Shown: positions 9,421-16,120 of the stretch, piece after piece
How the letters are laid out: every line of letters begins with the position of its first letter
Position numbering within the stretch: the stretch's first letter is position 1
Source: an archaeon
Lineage (GTDB): Archaea > Iainarchaeota > Iainarchaeia > CSSED10-239
Reading direction: 5' to 3'
DNA length: 20,347 bases
Assembly: GCA_029563035.1 (NCBI GenBank)
Contig: JAKQTP010000115.1
Coordinates: 1 to 20,347, forward strand
Translations under genes and position numbers: made by a program
The notes under the pieces: model-generated
What the model saw: the letters and a program-made list of their open reading frames with translations, nothing else
What the model was told of the DNA's origin: nothing
Databases searched by the model: none

Positions 9421-9509
9421 CTTGTTTTGTTTGGTGGGGGTATACCACCTAACCAGCCACTAGCCACATCGGATTGTGATTTGATTGGATAATCCCCCCA
9501 TAAAACAAG
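9421..9509 (+). promoter_or_regulatory. Foldable segment with alternative hairpins
   Basis: Outer arms CTTGTTTT (9421-9428) and AAAACAAG (9502-9509) pair, and inside them TGGGGG (9435-9440) can pair with CCCCCCA (9494-9500). The same G-run can instead form a local hairpin GGTGG/CCACC (9433-9437 with 9445-9449). The two folds exclude each other, as in attenuators or riboswitches. The rest of 9166-9619 contains no gene I can support. Confidence 0.35.
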
Positions 9510-9619
9510 CCAAAGGGCAACAACAGGGCAAGACAAAAGAAAAAACTATTGTTATTTACTTTTTAATTCCTTTTATTGAATTGCTTTTTTTCCCTTTTAT
9601 TTGTAGGGCTTTTTTACTC

Positions 9620-9648
9620 TTGACTTTCCTATTTATTTTTGCTATAAT
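9620..9648 (+). promoter_or_regulatory. Plus-strand promoter of the right block
   Basis: TTGACT at 9620-9625, 17-nt spacer, TATAAT at 9643-9648, giving a start near 9655 and a leader of about 105 nt before the first gene. It lacks the palindromic operator found at the other three strong promoters, so it is probably regulated differently. Confidence 0.75.
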
Positions 9649-9760
9649 ATTATTAGAAATTAAGCAGAGCAAAACTAGCCGAGCTTAATAAGAACTTTAC
9701 AAAATAATGAAAGCAATTAAATAAATACTATTATGTTTTATTTAAGGGCTAATTCAAACT

Positions 9761-10126
9761 ATGTCAATTAAAATTGACTACAAGGGCAAGAGCTACGAAT
9801 TAAGCGATGAAATGGTGGCAAAGTTTTTTAGCCAAAAGGTAGAGAGAACAGCCACGATTAGAAAAAATCAGAGAGAGAGAGCAGATGGTAGCATAAAAGA
9901 CCTTGTCAAAATGGCAATTGAGGGTGGTATATTAGAACCAATTGATGCCGTTTCCTTGCTAACAGAAAAAGACACAGAAAAGAACAGAGAGAACAAAAAA
10001 GAGCTTATCGTTAAATTGACAGATGCAGGATTGATTAGCAACGAAAAGACAGCCGAACCAACAGCCGATGACTATGAACAAGCATTGAAATCAGTGTTAG
10101 CAGGTGGTGGGCAATCCGACTTTTAG
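9761..10126 (+). CDS. Hypothetical protein, first gene of the right block
   Basis: A 121-aa soluble protein. The N-terminus (MSIKIDYKGKSYELSDEM) looks like two short beta strands and a helix; the middle is charged and helical (VERTATIRKNQRERADG); the C-terminus ends in an acidic helix, then AGGGQSDF, a flexible tail reminiscent of but not equal to SSB tails. Most glycines are GGN and the stop is TAG. There is no Shine-Dalgarno sequence before the ATG. Function unknown. Confidence 0.7.
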   Translation: MSIKIDYKGKSYELSDEMVAKFFSQKVERTATIRKNQRERADGSIKDLVKMAIEGGILEPIDAVSLLTEKDTEKNRENKKELIVKLTDAGLISNEKTAEPTADDYEQALKSVLAGGGQSDF

Positions 10127-10194
10127 AAAACAGATGGATGAGCAGGGGAAACCTTGCTTATCAATTTGTTTTTTATAATTAACAATTTAATATT

Positions 10195-10533
10195 ATGCTA
10201 ACCTTTAAGTGTTTAATCGGTGGTATTTATAGAGATATAAAAGCCGACCAATCTGTAATCATTAACTTACCGGAGATTAGACAGATACTAAAAGCAAAGG
10301 AAAACAAAGCCAAGCAATCAATGCTTTACTTTTTAGAAAATCAATCACATTTTGCCGAGCTTTTAAAACTAAACGAAAAGGAAAGAACAGAAAAGGTAAA
10401 AGAATTGAGAGCAGAGATTGATGAAATAACCATAGTAGAAAAAGAACGATGGTCAATAATGCCAACATATTTAAAAGAGCAAGAGCAGAGAGCCGACAAA
10501 GATGCAATGTACTACAAAAAGAAAAAAAGATAA
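10195..10533 (+). CDS. Hypothetical protein with charged coiled-coil
   Basis: A 112-aa protein: a short N-terminal beta-like segment (MLTFKCLIGGIYRDIKAD), then almost entirely helical, Lys/Glu-rich sequence (ILKAKENKAKQSML; LNEKERTEKVKELRAEIDE) with likely coiled-coil, and a very basic end KKKKR. It follows the preceding gene after 68 nt, with no ribosome-binding site, and is followed by a terminator-like hairpin. No family recognised. Confidence 0.65.
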   Translation: MLTFKCLIGGIYRDIKADQSVIINLPEIRQILKAKENKAKQSMLYFLENQSHFAELLKLNEKERTEKVKELRAEIDEITIVEKERWSIMPTYLKEQEQRADKDAMYYKKKKR

Positions 10534-10541
10534 ACAACAAA

Positions 10542-10575
10542 GAACAAGTCAATCAAAAAGGCTTGTTTTTTGTTC
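10542..10575 (+). terminator. Possible terminator after 10195-10533
   Basis: AACAAG (10543-10548) pairs with CTTGTT (10562-10567), followed by a T-run; GAACAA/TTGTTC offers an alternative fold. The stem is weak and A/T-rich. Confidence 0.4.
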
Positions 10576-10642
10576 ACTTATTTTTTTTTAAAAAATATTA
10601 AATTGTTTTTTTTAAATTAAAGATAGGTAGAAATTAAGGCGA

Positions 10643-10658
10643 GCCCACTTAGGTCGCA
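10643..10658 (+). repeat. GCCCAC motif, copy 1
   Basis: GCCCACTTAGGTCGCA, intergenic, in the leader of the 45-aa gene at 10699. GCGA/TCGC and TCGCA/TGCGA stems can form around it. Confidence 0.7.
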
Positions 10659-10698
10659 AGCAGGGATGCGATAGTAAAAACAATAAAAACATTCCGAT

Positions 10699-10836
10699 AT
10701 GACAAGAGAAGAAGCAATAAAAGATGGTTGGGTAGAAACTCAATCATATTACGCAGGTCTCAAGATCTGGAAAAAGGGTGATAAATATGGTTTGTATTGC
10801 CCTTACGCTGAACTAATGCGACCAATAGGTCGTTAA
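10699..10836 (+). CDS. Small hypothetical protein
   Basis: A 45-aa protein (starts MTREEAIKDGWVETQS, ends LMRPIGR) with aromatic and Gly residues in a compact beta-like pattern (YYAGLKIWKKGDKYGLYCPY). It is flanked by its own leader with motif copy 1 and a strong terminator 10 nt after the TAA, so it is a separate transcription unit or the end of one. The well-formed terminator supports it being a real gene. Function unknown. Confidence 0.6.
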   Translation: MTREEAIKDGWVETQSYYAGLKIWKKGDKYGLYCPYAELMRPIGR

Positions 10837-10846
10837 TCTTTAAAGT

Positions 10847-10870
10847 GCCTCATCAAATGATGGGGCTTTT
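10847..10870 (+). terminator. Rho-independent terminator
   Basis: A 9-bp stem GCCTCATCA/TGATGGGGC (one G-T pair) with a 2-nt loop, followed by TTTT and preceded by an A-rich stretch. Confidence 0.85.
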
Positions 10871-10917
10871 CATAAGGCTAACTAGCCGACATTAAGAGCT
10901 AGATAATATATAAAAAT

Positions 10918-11160
10918 ATGAATAAAAAAACAAAACAAAAAGAAGCTATCTCCATAAAAAAGAATGTCGATATTTTTATTGTCATTGATAGCTTTGGTGA
11001 TACTTATTTTTTTAAAACAAGAAAGTATTTAGATTATTTTATTGGTAATAGTAGTAATATAGAAGAGCTATCTATATATCAGGTTTCAAAATGTTTTAAA
11101 GTTAAACTTGGAAAACCAGAAATTATAGAGAAGAAATTGAGTGAAATTGATTTTGATTAA
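10918..11160 (+). CDS. Small hypothetical protein
   Basis: An 80-aa protein, basic at the N-terminus (KKTKQKEAISIKK), then a beta-strand pattern VDIFIVIDSFGDTYFF and a charged C-terminal half ending KLSEIDFD. It starts in the AT-rich context AAAATATG without a Shine-Dalgarno sequence, as do most genes in this stretch, and overlaps nothing. It begins the array of small genes to 13450. Not recognised. Confidence 0.6.
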   Translation: MNKKTKQKEAISIKKNVDIFIVIDSFGDTYFFKTRKYLDYFIGNSSNIEELSIYQVSKCFKVKLGKPEIIEKKLSEIDFD

Positions 11161-11161
11161 T

Positions 11162-11419
11162 ATGTATTCAATAGGTCAAAATGTAAAAATAGTAGATGAT
11201 AAATGTTTCCACGGAGAAAAAATCGGTGAAGTTGTTGAAATAGTTAGAATTACAATAGATGTTGAATGTCATGAATATAGGTATTATTACAAAGGTGGTC
11301 GTTATGGGCATAATGGTTTTGGTAATTATTTAATAGATATAGATATACGGTTATCAGAACAGTCTAAGTCATTAAAGGAAATCTGTATCAATAATTTTTT
11401 AAAAATAAACAAGATTTAA
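11162..11419 (+). CDS. SH3-barrel-like small protein (array member)
   Basis: An 85-aa protein starting MYSIGQNVKIVDDKCF, then GEKIGEVVEIV: the alternating pattern and G-x-x-G turn resemble small SH3/KOW-type barrels. The end SLKEICINNFLKINKI belongs to the C-terminal tail shared in this array. The ATG at 11162 was chosen over an upstream GTG at 11141 because it forms the TAATATG junction with the previous stop. Function unknown; the fold is an inference from pattern. Confidence 0.6.
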   Translation: MYSIGQNVKIVDDKCFHGEKIGEVVEIVRITIDVECHEYRYYYKGGRYGHNGFGNYLIDIDIRLSEQSKSLKEICINNFLKINKI

Positions 11420-11547
11420 AATGACTTATAACGAGTTATTATATCGTTTTGCTATGTTTATACTAATTTAATAATTAAATCGCTTAGAACGCAATTTAAA
11501 GCCTCTGGTGGAGTGCTAGCATTGTGTCAGTGATTAATATTTCTAAT

Positions 11548-11748
11548 ATGAGATACTTAAACAAAAAAGAGATTGGGATTAGAATTGAAAAGATTAAGGA
11601 TGAAGAAAAGATTATAGACAAAAAGATTGATAAAAATATGAATGATATATATGATATATTAAGACAGATGTCTGGGGATTTAATGACGTCATCAATCATA
11701 TTCTTATTTATGTTTTTTATATTCGTTCTATTATTTATTATGAAATAA
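11548..11748 (+). CDS. Small tail-anchored membrane protein
   Basis: From ATG 11548 a 66-aa protein (74 aa if GTG at 11524 is used): an N-terminal charged helix full of Lys/Asp/Glu (IEKIKDEEKIIDKKIDKN), then one strong hydrophobic segment SSIIFLFMFFIFVLLFIMK at the very C-terminus. This is a C-tail-anchored topology. A holin or spanin-like role is possible given the lysozyme-like gene downstream, but there is no specific signature. It is separated from the previous gene by 128 nt with no clear promoter. Confidence 0.55.
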   Translation: MRYLNKKEIGIRIEKIKDEEKIIDKKIDKNMNDIYDILRQMSGDLMTSSIIFLFMFFIFVLLFIMK

Positions 11749-11749
11749 T

Positions 11750-11938
11750 ATGTCAAAGACAAAAGATTATTTAATAGATATGATGAATAGTTGCGATAAT
11801 ACAGACCATATAGGAGTTGTTAACAATGTTCAAAGAGTTATATTAAATGATGAGTTTGATAATGATGAATGTTATTGGTGTGAGAATTGTGTTAAAAGAG
11901 ATATAGATATGATAAAACACGTAAAACCACTTATATGA
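11750..11938 (+). CDS. Small Cys-rich protein, ends at UGA
   Basis: A 62-aa acidic protein with a compact CYWCENC cluster (C-x2-C-x2-C), possibly a partial zinc site. It begins directly after the membrane-protein stop (TAATATG). The frame stops at TGA 11936-11938, which overlaps the next ATG; if UGA is read as Gly here it would continue eight codons to TAA at 11960-11962. The 4-nt ATGA overlap is the classical coupled arrangement for a real stop. Confidence 0.55.
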   Translation: MSKTKDYLIDMMNSCDNTDHIGVVNNVQRVILNDEFDNDECYWCENCVKRDIDMIKHVKPLI

Positions 11939-12177
11939 TGTATAAAAAAGGAGATAAAATAAGATATATAAAATACTACCAAGGTTCTACCAAGCATAAA
12001 TATGGAGTTGAAATAGGTGATACTGGCATAATATTGAATACAAGTGGATTTGCTGAATATCCATTCTATTGTATGATGAATACTGGCAAAGGCGTTGTAC
12101 ATATGTATTTCAATGAAAATGAGATAGAAAAAATTGATGGAAGAAAAACATCTCTTATGAATTTATTAAACACATAA
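11935..12177 (+). CDS. SH3-barrel-like small protein (array member)
   Basis: An 80-aa protein. MMYKKGDKIRYIKYYQG followed by GVEIGDTGIILNTSGF is a typical small beta-barrel layout (GDKI...GDTG). The end, GRKTSLMNLLNT, carries the shared array tail. The start is ATGATG, either codon being usable. Related in layout to 12182-12466, 17168-17428 and 17407-17703. Function unknown. Confidence 0.6.
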   Translation: MMYKKGDKIRYIKYYQGSTKHKYGVEIGDTGIILNTSGFAEYPFYCMMNTGKGVVHMYFNENEIEKIDGRKTSLMNLLNT

Positions 12178-12181
12178 ATAT

Positions 12182-12466
12182 ATGGATGATATTAAAGTTG
12201 GGTCTTTCGTTATTGTAAAAAGACCAGAAACAAAAGAAGAGAGAAGAAAGTCACCTGTATGGAGAGATTACATAATGAAAGATATTGTTGGAAAACCTGT
12301 TAAGGTTATTGGGTATTACTATAATACAAAGGGTCATAGAATACTTGAGATAGAGAAAATATCAACAAATATTATACTAGGTGATTATATTTGGATTAGA
12401 GAAAGCTGGTGTAAAAAAATTGGAAATCGTGAAAGATGCATTAAAGATTTTATTAAAACAATATGA
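12182..12466 (+). CDS. SH3-barrel-like small protein, ends at UGA
   Basis: A 94-aa basic protein: VGSFVIVKRPETKEE, then IVGKPVKVIGYYYNTKGHRI, again an SH3-like beta pattern. The tail NRERCIKDFIKTI matches the shared C-terminal motif. It ends at TGA 12464-12466 overlapping the next ATG; reading UGA as Gly would add eleven residues to TAA at 12494-12496. That the conserved tail finishes just before this TGA favours a stop. Confidence 0.6.
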   Translation: MDDIKVGSFVIVKRPETKEERRKSPVWRDYIMKDIVGKPVKVIGYYYNTKGHRILEIEKISTNIILGDYIWIRESWCKKIGNRERCIKDFIKTI

Positions 12467-12591
12467 TGTGTCCAAGATGTAAAACAGATAATTTAATTAT
12501 AAATAAACAAGACAGCCACTTTAAAAGATGTGATTGTCTATATTGTAATTTCTGGTGTTGGCTAAATCAGTTAGCCCACCTAAGTCGCTAA
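12463..12591 (+). CDS. Small zinc-ribbon protein
   Basis: A 42-aa protein: MMCPRCKTDN, then RCDCLYCNFWCW, giving a C-x2-C...C-x-C-x2-C set for one zinc ion. Start ATG is at 12463 or 12466. The last codons (Ala-His-Leu-Ser-Arg-stop) are written by copy 2 of the GCCCAC motif. A hairpin GGCTAA/TTAGCC overlaps the end of the gene. Possibly a nucleic-acid-binding or protein-docking finger. Confidence 0.55.
   Translation: MMCPRCKTDNLIINKQDSHFKRCDCLYCNFWCWLNQLAHLSR
12574..12589 (+). repeat. GCCCAC motif, copy 2
   Basis: GCCCACCTAAGTCGCT at the 3' end of the zinc-ribbon gene, read in the frame GCC-CAC-CTA-AGT-CGC, and preceded by a hairpin GGCTAA/TTAGCC. Confidence 0.7.
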
Positions 12592-12595
12592 ACAT

Positions 12596-12757
12596 ATGAG
12601 AAAAAATTATATTGTTGATGCTATTATTGATGGAGAGAAGGTTAGTTATACATTAAAGAACACATCACCATCTTGGGCTATGAGAGTGGCAAGAAGTGTT
12701 GGTTGTTCATTATTTTGTGGTAGTGTAATAACTATTTTAAAATTAATTGAGGTATAA
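12596..12757 (+). CDS. Small hypothetical protein
   Basis: A 53-aa protein (MRKNYIVDAIIDGEKVSYTL... then a moderately hydrophobic C-terminal half with VARSVGCSLFCGSVITIL). It could be a small membrane-associated protein; the hydrophobic part holds two Cys. It ends TAA one base before the next ATG. Not recognised. Confidence 0.5.
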   Translation: MRKNYIVDAIIDGEKVSYTLKNTSPSWAMRVARSVGCSLFCGSVITILKLIEV

Positions 12758-12758
12758 T

Positions 12759-13043
12759 ATGTATTGTCCACATTGTTTAGAGGAGTTAGATGAATTAATA
12801 TATGAAGCACAATATACCGAATGGGGAAGTGAAGTTGGTACAGCAGATTTAGAAGGAGATATCATAGACACCGAGGATCATATATATGGAGATTCAGAAA
12901 CAAATGAGATTGAATATTCATGCCCACATTGTTGTGAATCATTGTCGATAGATGAATTGTTAGAAGAATTACCAGATGGAGAAGAGGAAATAAAACAAAA
13001 GATAAAAGATAAAAAATATTGTTTTAAAAGTTTAATTATATGA
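12759..13043 (+). CDS. Two-knuckle zinc-ribbon protein
   Basis: A 94-aa acidic protein opening MYCPHCLEELDEL, with a second knuckle SCPHCCESL about 50 residues later: two C-x2-C knuckles that can form one zinc ribbon with a long acidic insertion (GDIIDTEDHIYGDSETNEIE). The end KDKKYCFKSLII is the array tail. A GAGGT sequence 5-10 nt upstream supports this ATG. TGA at 13041-13043 overlaps the next start; as Gly it would add only Gly-Arg before TAA. Confidence 0.65.
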   Translation: MYCPHCLEELDELIYEAQYTEWGSEVGTADLEGDIIDTEDHIYGDSETNEIEYSCPHCCESLSIDELLEELPDGEEEIKQKIKDKKYCFKSLII

Positions 13044-13450
13044 AGATAAACAAAATAAAAGGAGTTATAGTTTGTCCATTTTGCTGTGAAAAAATAAGAT
13101 ATGGCGTGATTAAATATACTGGATATGGATACGTAAACGAATATGGATACGTTGGAAATATTAACTGCCTTAAAAATAATTTTACTGGTCATGAGTATAA
13201 ATACCCAGAGCTTGAAAAGGAAGACCAGTCAGGTATTGATGATTTAAATGAAATAGAATATAGGATGTCTTGTTGTCAAGATATGCTTGATGAAGACACA
13301 GGATATAAAATAGACGATTCTGATGTAATAAAAATACTTGAAGGTAGGTTTGCGATTAGTAATAACAATGAAAATTATGAGTTATTCGATGATTTTGTAG
13401 AAGAAAAGAAAGTATCTAATCGTGAAAAGTCATTAAGAAATATAATTTAA
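13040..13450 (+). CDS. Zinc-ribbon protein (array member)
   Basis: A 136-aa protein: VIVCPFCCEKIRYG near the N-terminus and YRMSCCQDML later provide the two Cys pairs; between them lies a Tyr/Gly-rich stretch (YTGYGYVNEYGYVGN). The acidic C-terminal half ends NREKSLRNII, the clearest example of the shared tail. It partners 12759-13043 in layout and is translationally coupled to it by ATGA. Probably binds nucleic acid or protein; unproven. Confidence 0.65.
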   Translation: MKINKIKGVIVCPFCCEKIRYGVIKYTGYGYVNEYGYVGNINCLKNNFTGHEYKYPELEKEDQSGIDDLNEIEYRMSCCQDMLDEDTGYKIDDSDVIKILEGRFAISNNNENYELFDDFVEEKKVSNREKSLRNII

Positions 13451-13455
13451 AATAT

Positions 13456-13905
13456 ATGATAAATAAATTATGTTTGTTTATTTTTATTATATTGTGTTCG
13501 TTTACCCCAACAAAGACAACTGATTTTTATTGTTGTCTTGTTGATGTGCCCACCGAAGTCGCAAAAGAATTTTCTTTTGATTTCGGTAGCACAATATTAA
13601 GTCAAGAACAAATCGATGTTGCTAAAACAATATACGAACTGAATCTTGATAATAGTGATGTCCTAATTAAATTAGCCTTTTGTGAGTCGTCATTAAATCC
13701 AGACGCAACAAATGTTAATCGTGGACTTAATCACTTATCAGTTGATAGGGGTTTATTTCAAATAAACTCATACTATCATAGTGATGTGTCTAATGAGTGC
13801 GTATTTGATACCGAATGTTCGGCTCGTTGGACTGATAAAATGATAACAAGTGGCAATGGAAATCTTTGGACTTGTTGGGGTAAGCTAAAAAATGTATTTA
13901 ATTAA
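13456..13905 (+). CDS. Secreted lysozyme-like lytic transglycosylase
   Basis: A 149-aa protein with a hydrophobic N-terminal signal (MINKLCLFIFIILCSF), then an SLT/goose-lysozyme-like domain: AFCESSLNPDA with the likely catalytic Glu77, SVDRGLFQIN (the G-L-F-Q-I-N signature), FDTECSARW and a C-terminal GNLWTCWG. Such enzymes cleave peptidoglycan between MurNAc and GlcNAc. The extra cysteines (Cys75, and those in NECVF, TECS, TCWG) may form disulfides, fitting export. Likely lysis or entry function for a small parasitic host. Codons for Val-Pro-Thr-Glu-Val-Ala near residue 30 carry copy 3 of the GCCCAC motif. Confidence 0.82.
   Translation: MINKLCLFIFIILCSFTPTKTTDFYCCLVDVPTEVAKEFSFDFGSTILSQEQIDVAKTIYELNLDNSDVLIKLAFCESSLNPDATNVNRGLNHLSVDRGLFQINSYYHSDVSNECVFDTECSARWTDKMITSGNGNLWTCWGKLKNVFN
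13548..13563 (+). repeat. GCCCAC motif, copy 3
   Basis: GCCCACCGAAGTCGCA inside the lysozyme-like gene, read in the frame CCC-ACC-GAA-GTC-GCA, a different frame from copy 2. Confidence 0.7.
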
Positions 13906-13911
13906 ATGGTA

Positions 13912-13941
13912 GTCTGTATGATAACATTGTTTCATATAGAC
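13912..13941 (+). promoter_or_regulatory. 10-bp hairpin before the Ubl gene
   Basis: GTCTGTATGA (13912-13921) pairs fully with TCATATAGAC (13932-13941) around a 10-nt loop, 12 nt before the beta-grasp gene. No T-run follows, so processing or translational control is as likely as termination. Confidence 0.5.
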
Positions 13942-13953
13942 ACCTAAAAATGT

Positions 13954-14193
13954 ATGGCACGCAGAAAAGCTGTAAACGAAATCAGTTTCGTTATTTTGGG
14001 TAAAAATCTTGAAACAGTTTCATTAGAAGCTGGTTCAACAGTTCAAGATTTACTTGATGAATTAGATTACAGACTTGGTGCATCTGAAGTTGTTCACGTA
14101 AATGGAGACAGAATCGAGAACACAAGAGATGTAGAGCTAGAAGATGGAGACCAAGTTGTTATCTCAACCAAAAAAGACGCTGGTTTAAACTAG
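13954..14193 (+). CDS. Ubiquitin-like beta-grasp protein
   Basis: A 79-aa protein with the ThiS/ubiquitin pattern: ISFVILGKNLETVSL (hairpin), GSTVQDLLDEL (helix), VVHVNGDRIENTRDVELEDGD, then QVVISTKKDAGLN. The VNG...LEDGDQVVI segment is diagnostic of beta-grasp sulfur carriers and modifiers. The usual C-terminal Gly-Gly is replaced by Asp-Ala-Gly followed by Leu-Asn, so a two-residue trim would expose Ala-Gly. It heads a cassette with E2-like, JAB and E1 genes (14251-16745), as in bacterial ubiquitin-like conjugation systems. Probably the modifier that is activated and attached; the target is unknown. Confidence 0.8.
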   Translation: MARRKAVNEISFVILGKNLETVSLEAGSTVQDLLDELDYRLGASEVVHVNGDRIENTRDVELEDGDQVVISTKKDAGLN

Positions 14194-14205
14194 TTTAATG
14201 TATAT

Positions 14206-14238
14206 AATCACAGCCATTATTAACTAATGGCTGTGATT
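14206..14238 (+). promoter_or_regulatory. Perfect 12-bp hairpin between Ubl and E2
   Basis: AATCACAGCCAT (14206-14217) and ATGGCTGTGATT (14227-14238) are perfectly complementary around a 9-nt loop, 12 nt after the Ubl stop. It could reduce transcription into the downstream enzymes or protect the Ubl mRNA end, making the modifier more abundant than its enzymes (inference). The ATG inside its 3' arm is not taken as a start. Confidence 0.65.
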
Positions 14239-14250
14239 ATTACTAACTAT

Positions 14251-15249
14251 ATGGCAAAAATAATAAAAAAAACAGAACCATTTGAATCATCAGATATAGT
14301 AAGTGTTAATATCAATGTAAAAGAAATGACAAAAGAAATAATTGATTTTAAAATATCTGATGGAGAACAAGTGACAGATGATATAAAGAAACAAGCAAAA
14401 GAATCAGTTGAAGAGCTAAGAAATGATTTAAAAGAATTAAAAGGAACTGTAATCGAATCTGATGAAGTTACTACTATATTATTATTCCCAGTAAAAAAGA
14501 AATGGATGACAACAATTGTTTCCTGTGATAGAGAGTTTGTTTTTAATACAAAGGATTTAAAACTATTTAAAAGACCAGACAAGATTGAAGCACTATTAAA
14601 GAAGATGTCTATAAAGTCCAATGAATACAAAGCAAGAGATATAGCAAATTCAATATCAAATATAGAGTCATACAAGAGGAGAATAGAAGATTGTAGAAGG
14701 TCATTGCACTCTTATATGGATTCAATAAACATTGAATCTGAAAAATTAAAATCATTATCAAATGAGAGAGATAAAGAAATGTCATTCGATCCATCCAAAA
14801 GTAAAAAGATAATAAAAATTTCCGCAGATGATAATTGTCTATATTTATTAACAGATAAATTGGCATACTATAAAAAGAGTGGAACTAGAATGATAGAACC
14901 AAGAGATCAGTTTGTTATTAAAATAGATCCAACGGAAGGTTCTTATGGATATATAGCAATATCAAATATAACATCTTATTACCCAGAATCTTCTTCTACT
15001 CAACATTGTTGTGTGTCTAATTTCTCACCATGTCTTGGTAGTGTTATGCAATCTGCATTAAGAAATGTTAGATATAATTTGAACGCATATGTAAATATGA
15101 TTATTTCTTATCTTGAAAAACCAGATTACGAACAACCATACATTAGAGAAGATATTTATAACGAGCAATTTGTTGCGTTCAGTAAAAATTTTGATACATC
15201 TAATTTAAAAAAGGCATTTGATAGCTCTTATATTAATTCTATAAAATAA
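14251..15249 (+). CDS. E2-like (prokaryotic UBC-type) protein
   Basis: A 332-aa protein from ATG 14251; an in-frame ATG at 14227 lies inside a hairpin and is less likely. The first 240 residues are helical and charged, with a probable coiled coil around the segment SNIESYKRRIEDCRRSLHSY. The C-terminal part holds an E2-like core: TQHCCVSNFSPCLGSV, where His252 and Cys261 match the HPHV...CLG pattern of prokaryotic E2/RWD proteins, followed by a helix and SYLEKPDYEQPY, the fL..n...y pattern. Cys261 would carry the thioester. Its place between Ubl and JAB/E1 supports this. The match is by motif only, so it could be a catalytically odd E2 relative. Confidence 0.65.
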   Translation: MAKIIKKTEPFESSDIVSVNINVKEMTKEIIDFKISDGEQVTDDIKKQAKESVEELRNDLKELKGTVIESDEVTTILLFPVKKKWMTTIVSCDREFVFNTKDLKLFKRPDKIEALLKKMSIKSNEYKARDIANSISNIESYKRRIEDCRRSLHSYMDSINIESEKLKSLSNERDKEMSFDPSKSKKIIKISADDNCLYLLTDKLAYYKKSGTRMIEPRDQFVIKIDPTEGSYGYIAISNITSYYPESSSTQHCCVSNFSPCLGSVMQSALRNVRYNLNAYVNMIISYLEKPDYEQPYIREDIYNEQFVAFSKNFDTSNLKKAFDSSYINSIK

Positions 15250-15260
15250 TAATTAATCAT

Positions 15261-15398
15261 ATGGAGGATGTATATACAAAATCGTTAATAGAGATGATTA
15301 AAAAGAATATAGGAAGTGATGAAATATTAAGAGAAATTATAAATAAAATCTATGAAGATGGTTTCTATGATGGAAATCAATCAATAATAGTGGATTAA
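15261..15398 (+). CDS. Small acidic ORF in the Ubl cassette
   Basis: A 45-aa protein (starts MEDVYTKSLIEMIKKN, ends SIIVD), helical, acidic, no motif. It lies 11 nt after the E2-like gene and 5 nt before the JAB gene, so it is part of the same operon. It might be an adaptor; function not recognisable. Confidence 0.5.
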   Translation: MEDVYTKSLIEMIKKNIGSDEILREIINKIYEDGFYDGNQSIIVD

Positions 15399-15403
15399 AA
15401 TAT

Positions 15404-16120
15404 ATGAAAGTATTAATTACTGATGAAGCTTATTTGAAGTTGCAGGCATACATAGATTTGTGTGAGTATGAAATCTCTGGTATGGGAAAGGTCAAGATTG
15501 TAGATGAGAATACTGTTCTAGTTGAAGATGTTAGACTATGGAAACAAAAGGTTACTGGAACTACGTCAGATCTAGATCAAGACACTGAACCATTGTTTAT
15601 AAATGAATTATTAGCAAGTGGAGAAAATCCAAATGACTGGAAACTTTGGTGGCATAGTCATGCAGATATGAATGTATTTTGGTCTCCAACAGATACTGGA
15701 ACAATAAAAGAAATAATGAAGGTTGGTGTAGACGGAAAGAGAAGTGGACTTGATTTTTTATTATCAATAGTTGGTAATAAGAAAGCAGAATTTAGAGCAA
15801 GAATAGATGCCGCTGTAAGAAATGATTTGTTTGGTATAAAGGGAATAGAAACTAGGGACAATATACCATTCGAAAGATTACTAGACAATGAAACTGAAAA
15901 TAAAATAGTAAATATAGAGAAAAAGATAAGTAAACAAAAAGAAAAGATTGATGCAATACAGGAAATTATAAAAGAATTAGAACTTGAAATCGATAATATG
16001 TTATCAGTAGAAGAAGATGAAAGCATAGTTGAAAAATGTGAACAAGACATATCAGAGCACGTAGAGAAACCAACTTATAATTATTTTTTAAATAAAGGAA
16101 AATATGAAGGAAAGATATAA
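15404..16120 (+). CDS. JAB/MPN (JAMM) metallopeptidase
   Basis: A 238-aa protein. The JAMM zinc site is complete: Glu23 (EYEISGMG), then WWHSHADMNVFWSPTD with His84, His86, Ser94 and Asp97 (H-x-H-x7-S-x2-D). This WWHSH...FWS form is common in bacterial and phage JAB proteins next to ThiF genes. Residues 165-215 form a long Lys/Glu coiled coil (NIEKKISKQKEKIDAIQEII). Expected role: trimming the modifier C-terminus or removing it from targets. The start codon follows the preceding TAA by 5 nt; the end overlaps the E1 gene by 17 nt. Confidence 0.9.
   Translation: MKVLITDEAYLKLQAYIDLCEYEISGMGKVKIVDENTVLVEDVRLWKQKVTGTTSDLDQDTEPLFINELLASGENPNDWKLWWHSHADMNVFWSPTDTGTIKEIMKVGVDGKRSGLDFLLSIVGNKKAEFRARIDAAVRNDLFGIKGIETRDNIPFERLLDNETENKIVNIEKKISKQKEKIDAIQEIIKELELEIDNMLSVEEDESIVEKCEQDISEHVEKPTYNYFLNKGKYEGKI

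Noticed and set aside
9485..9688. 67-codon frame with two hydrophobic segments
   Set aside because: It starts at TTG without a ribosome-binding site and runs through the strong promoter at 9620-9648; hydrophobicity is expected from T-rich sequence.
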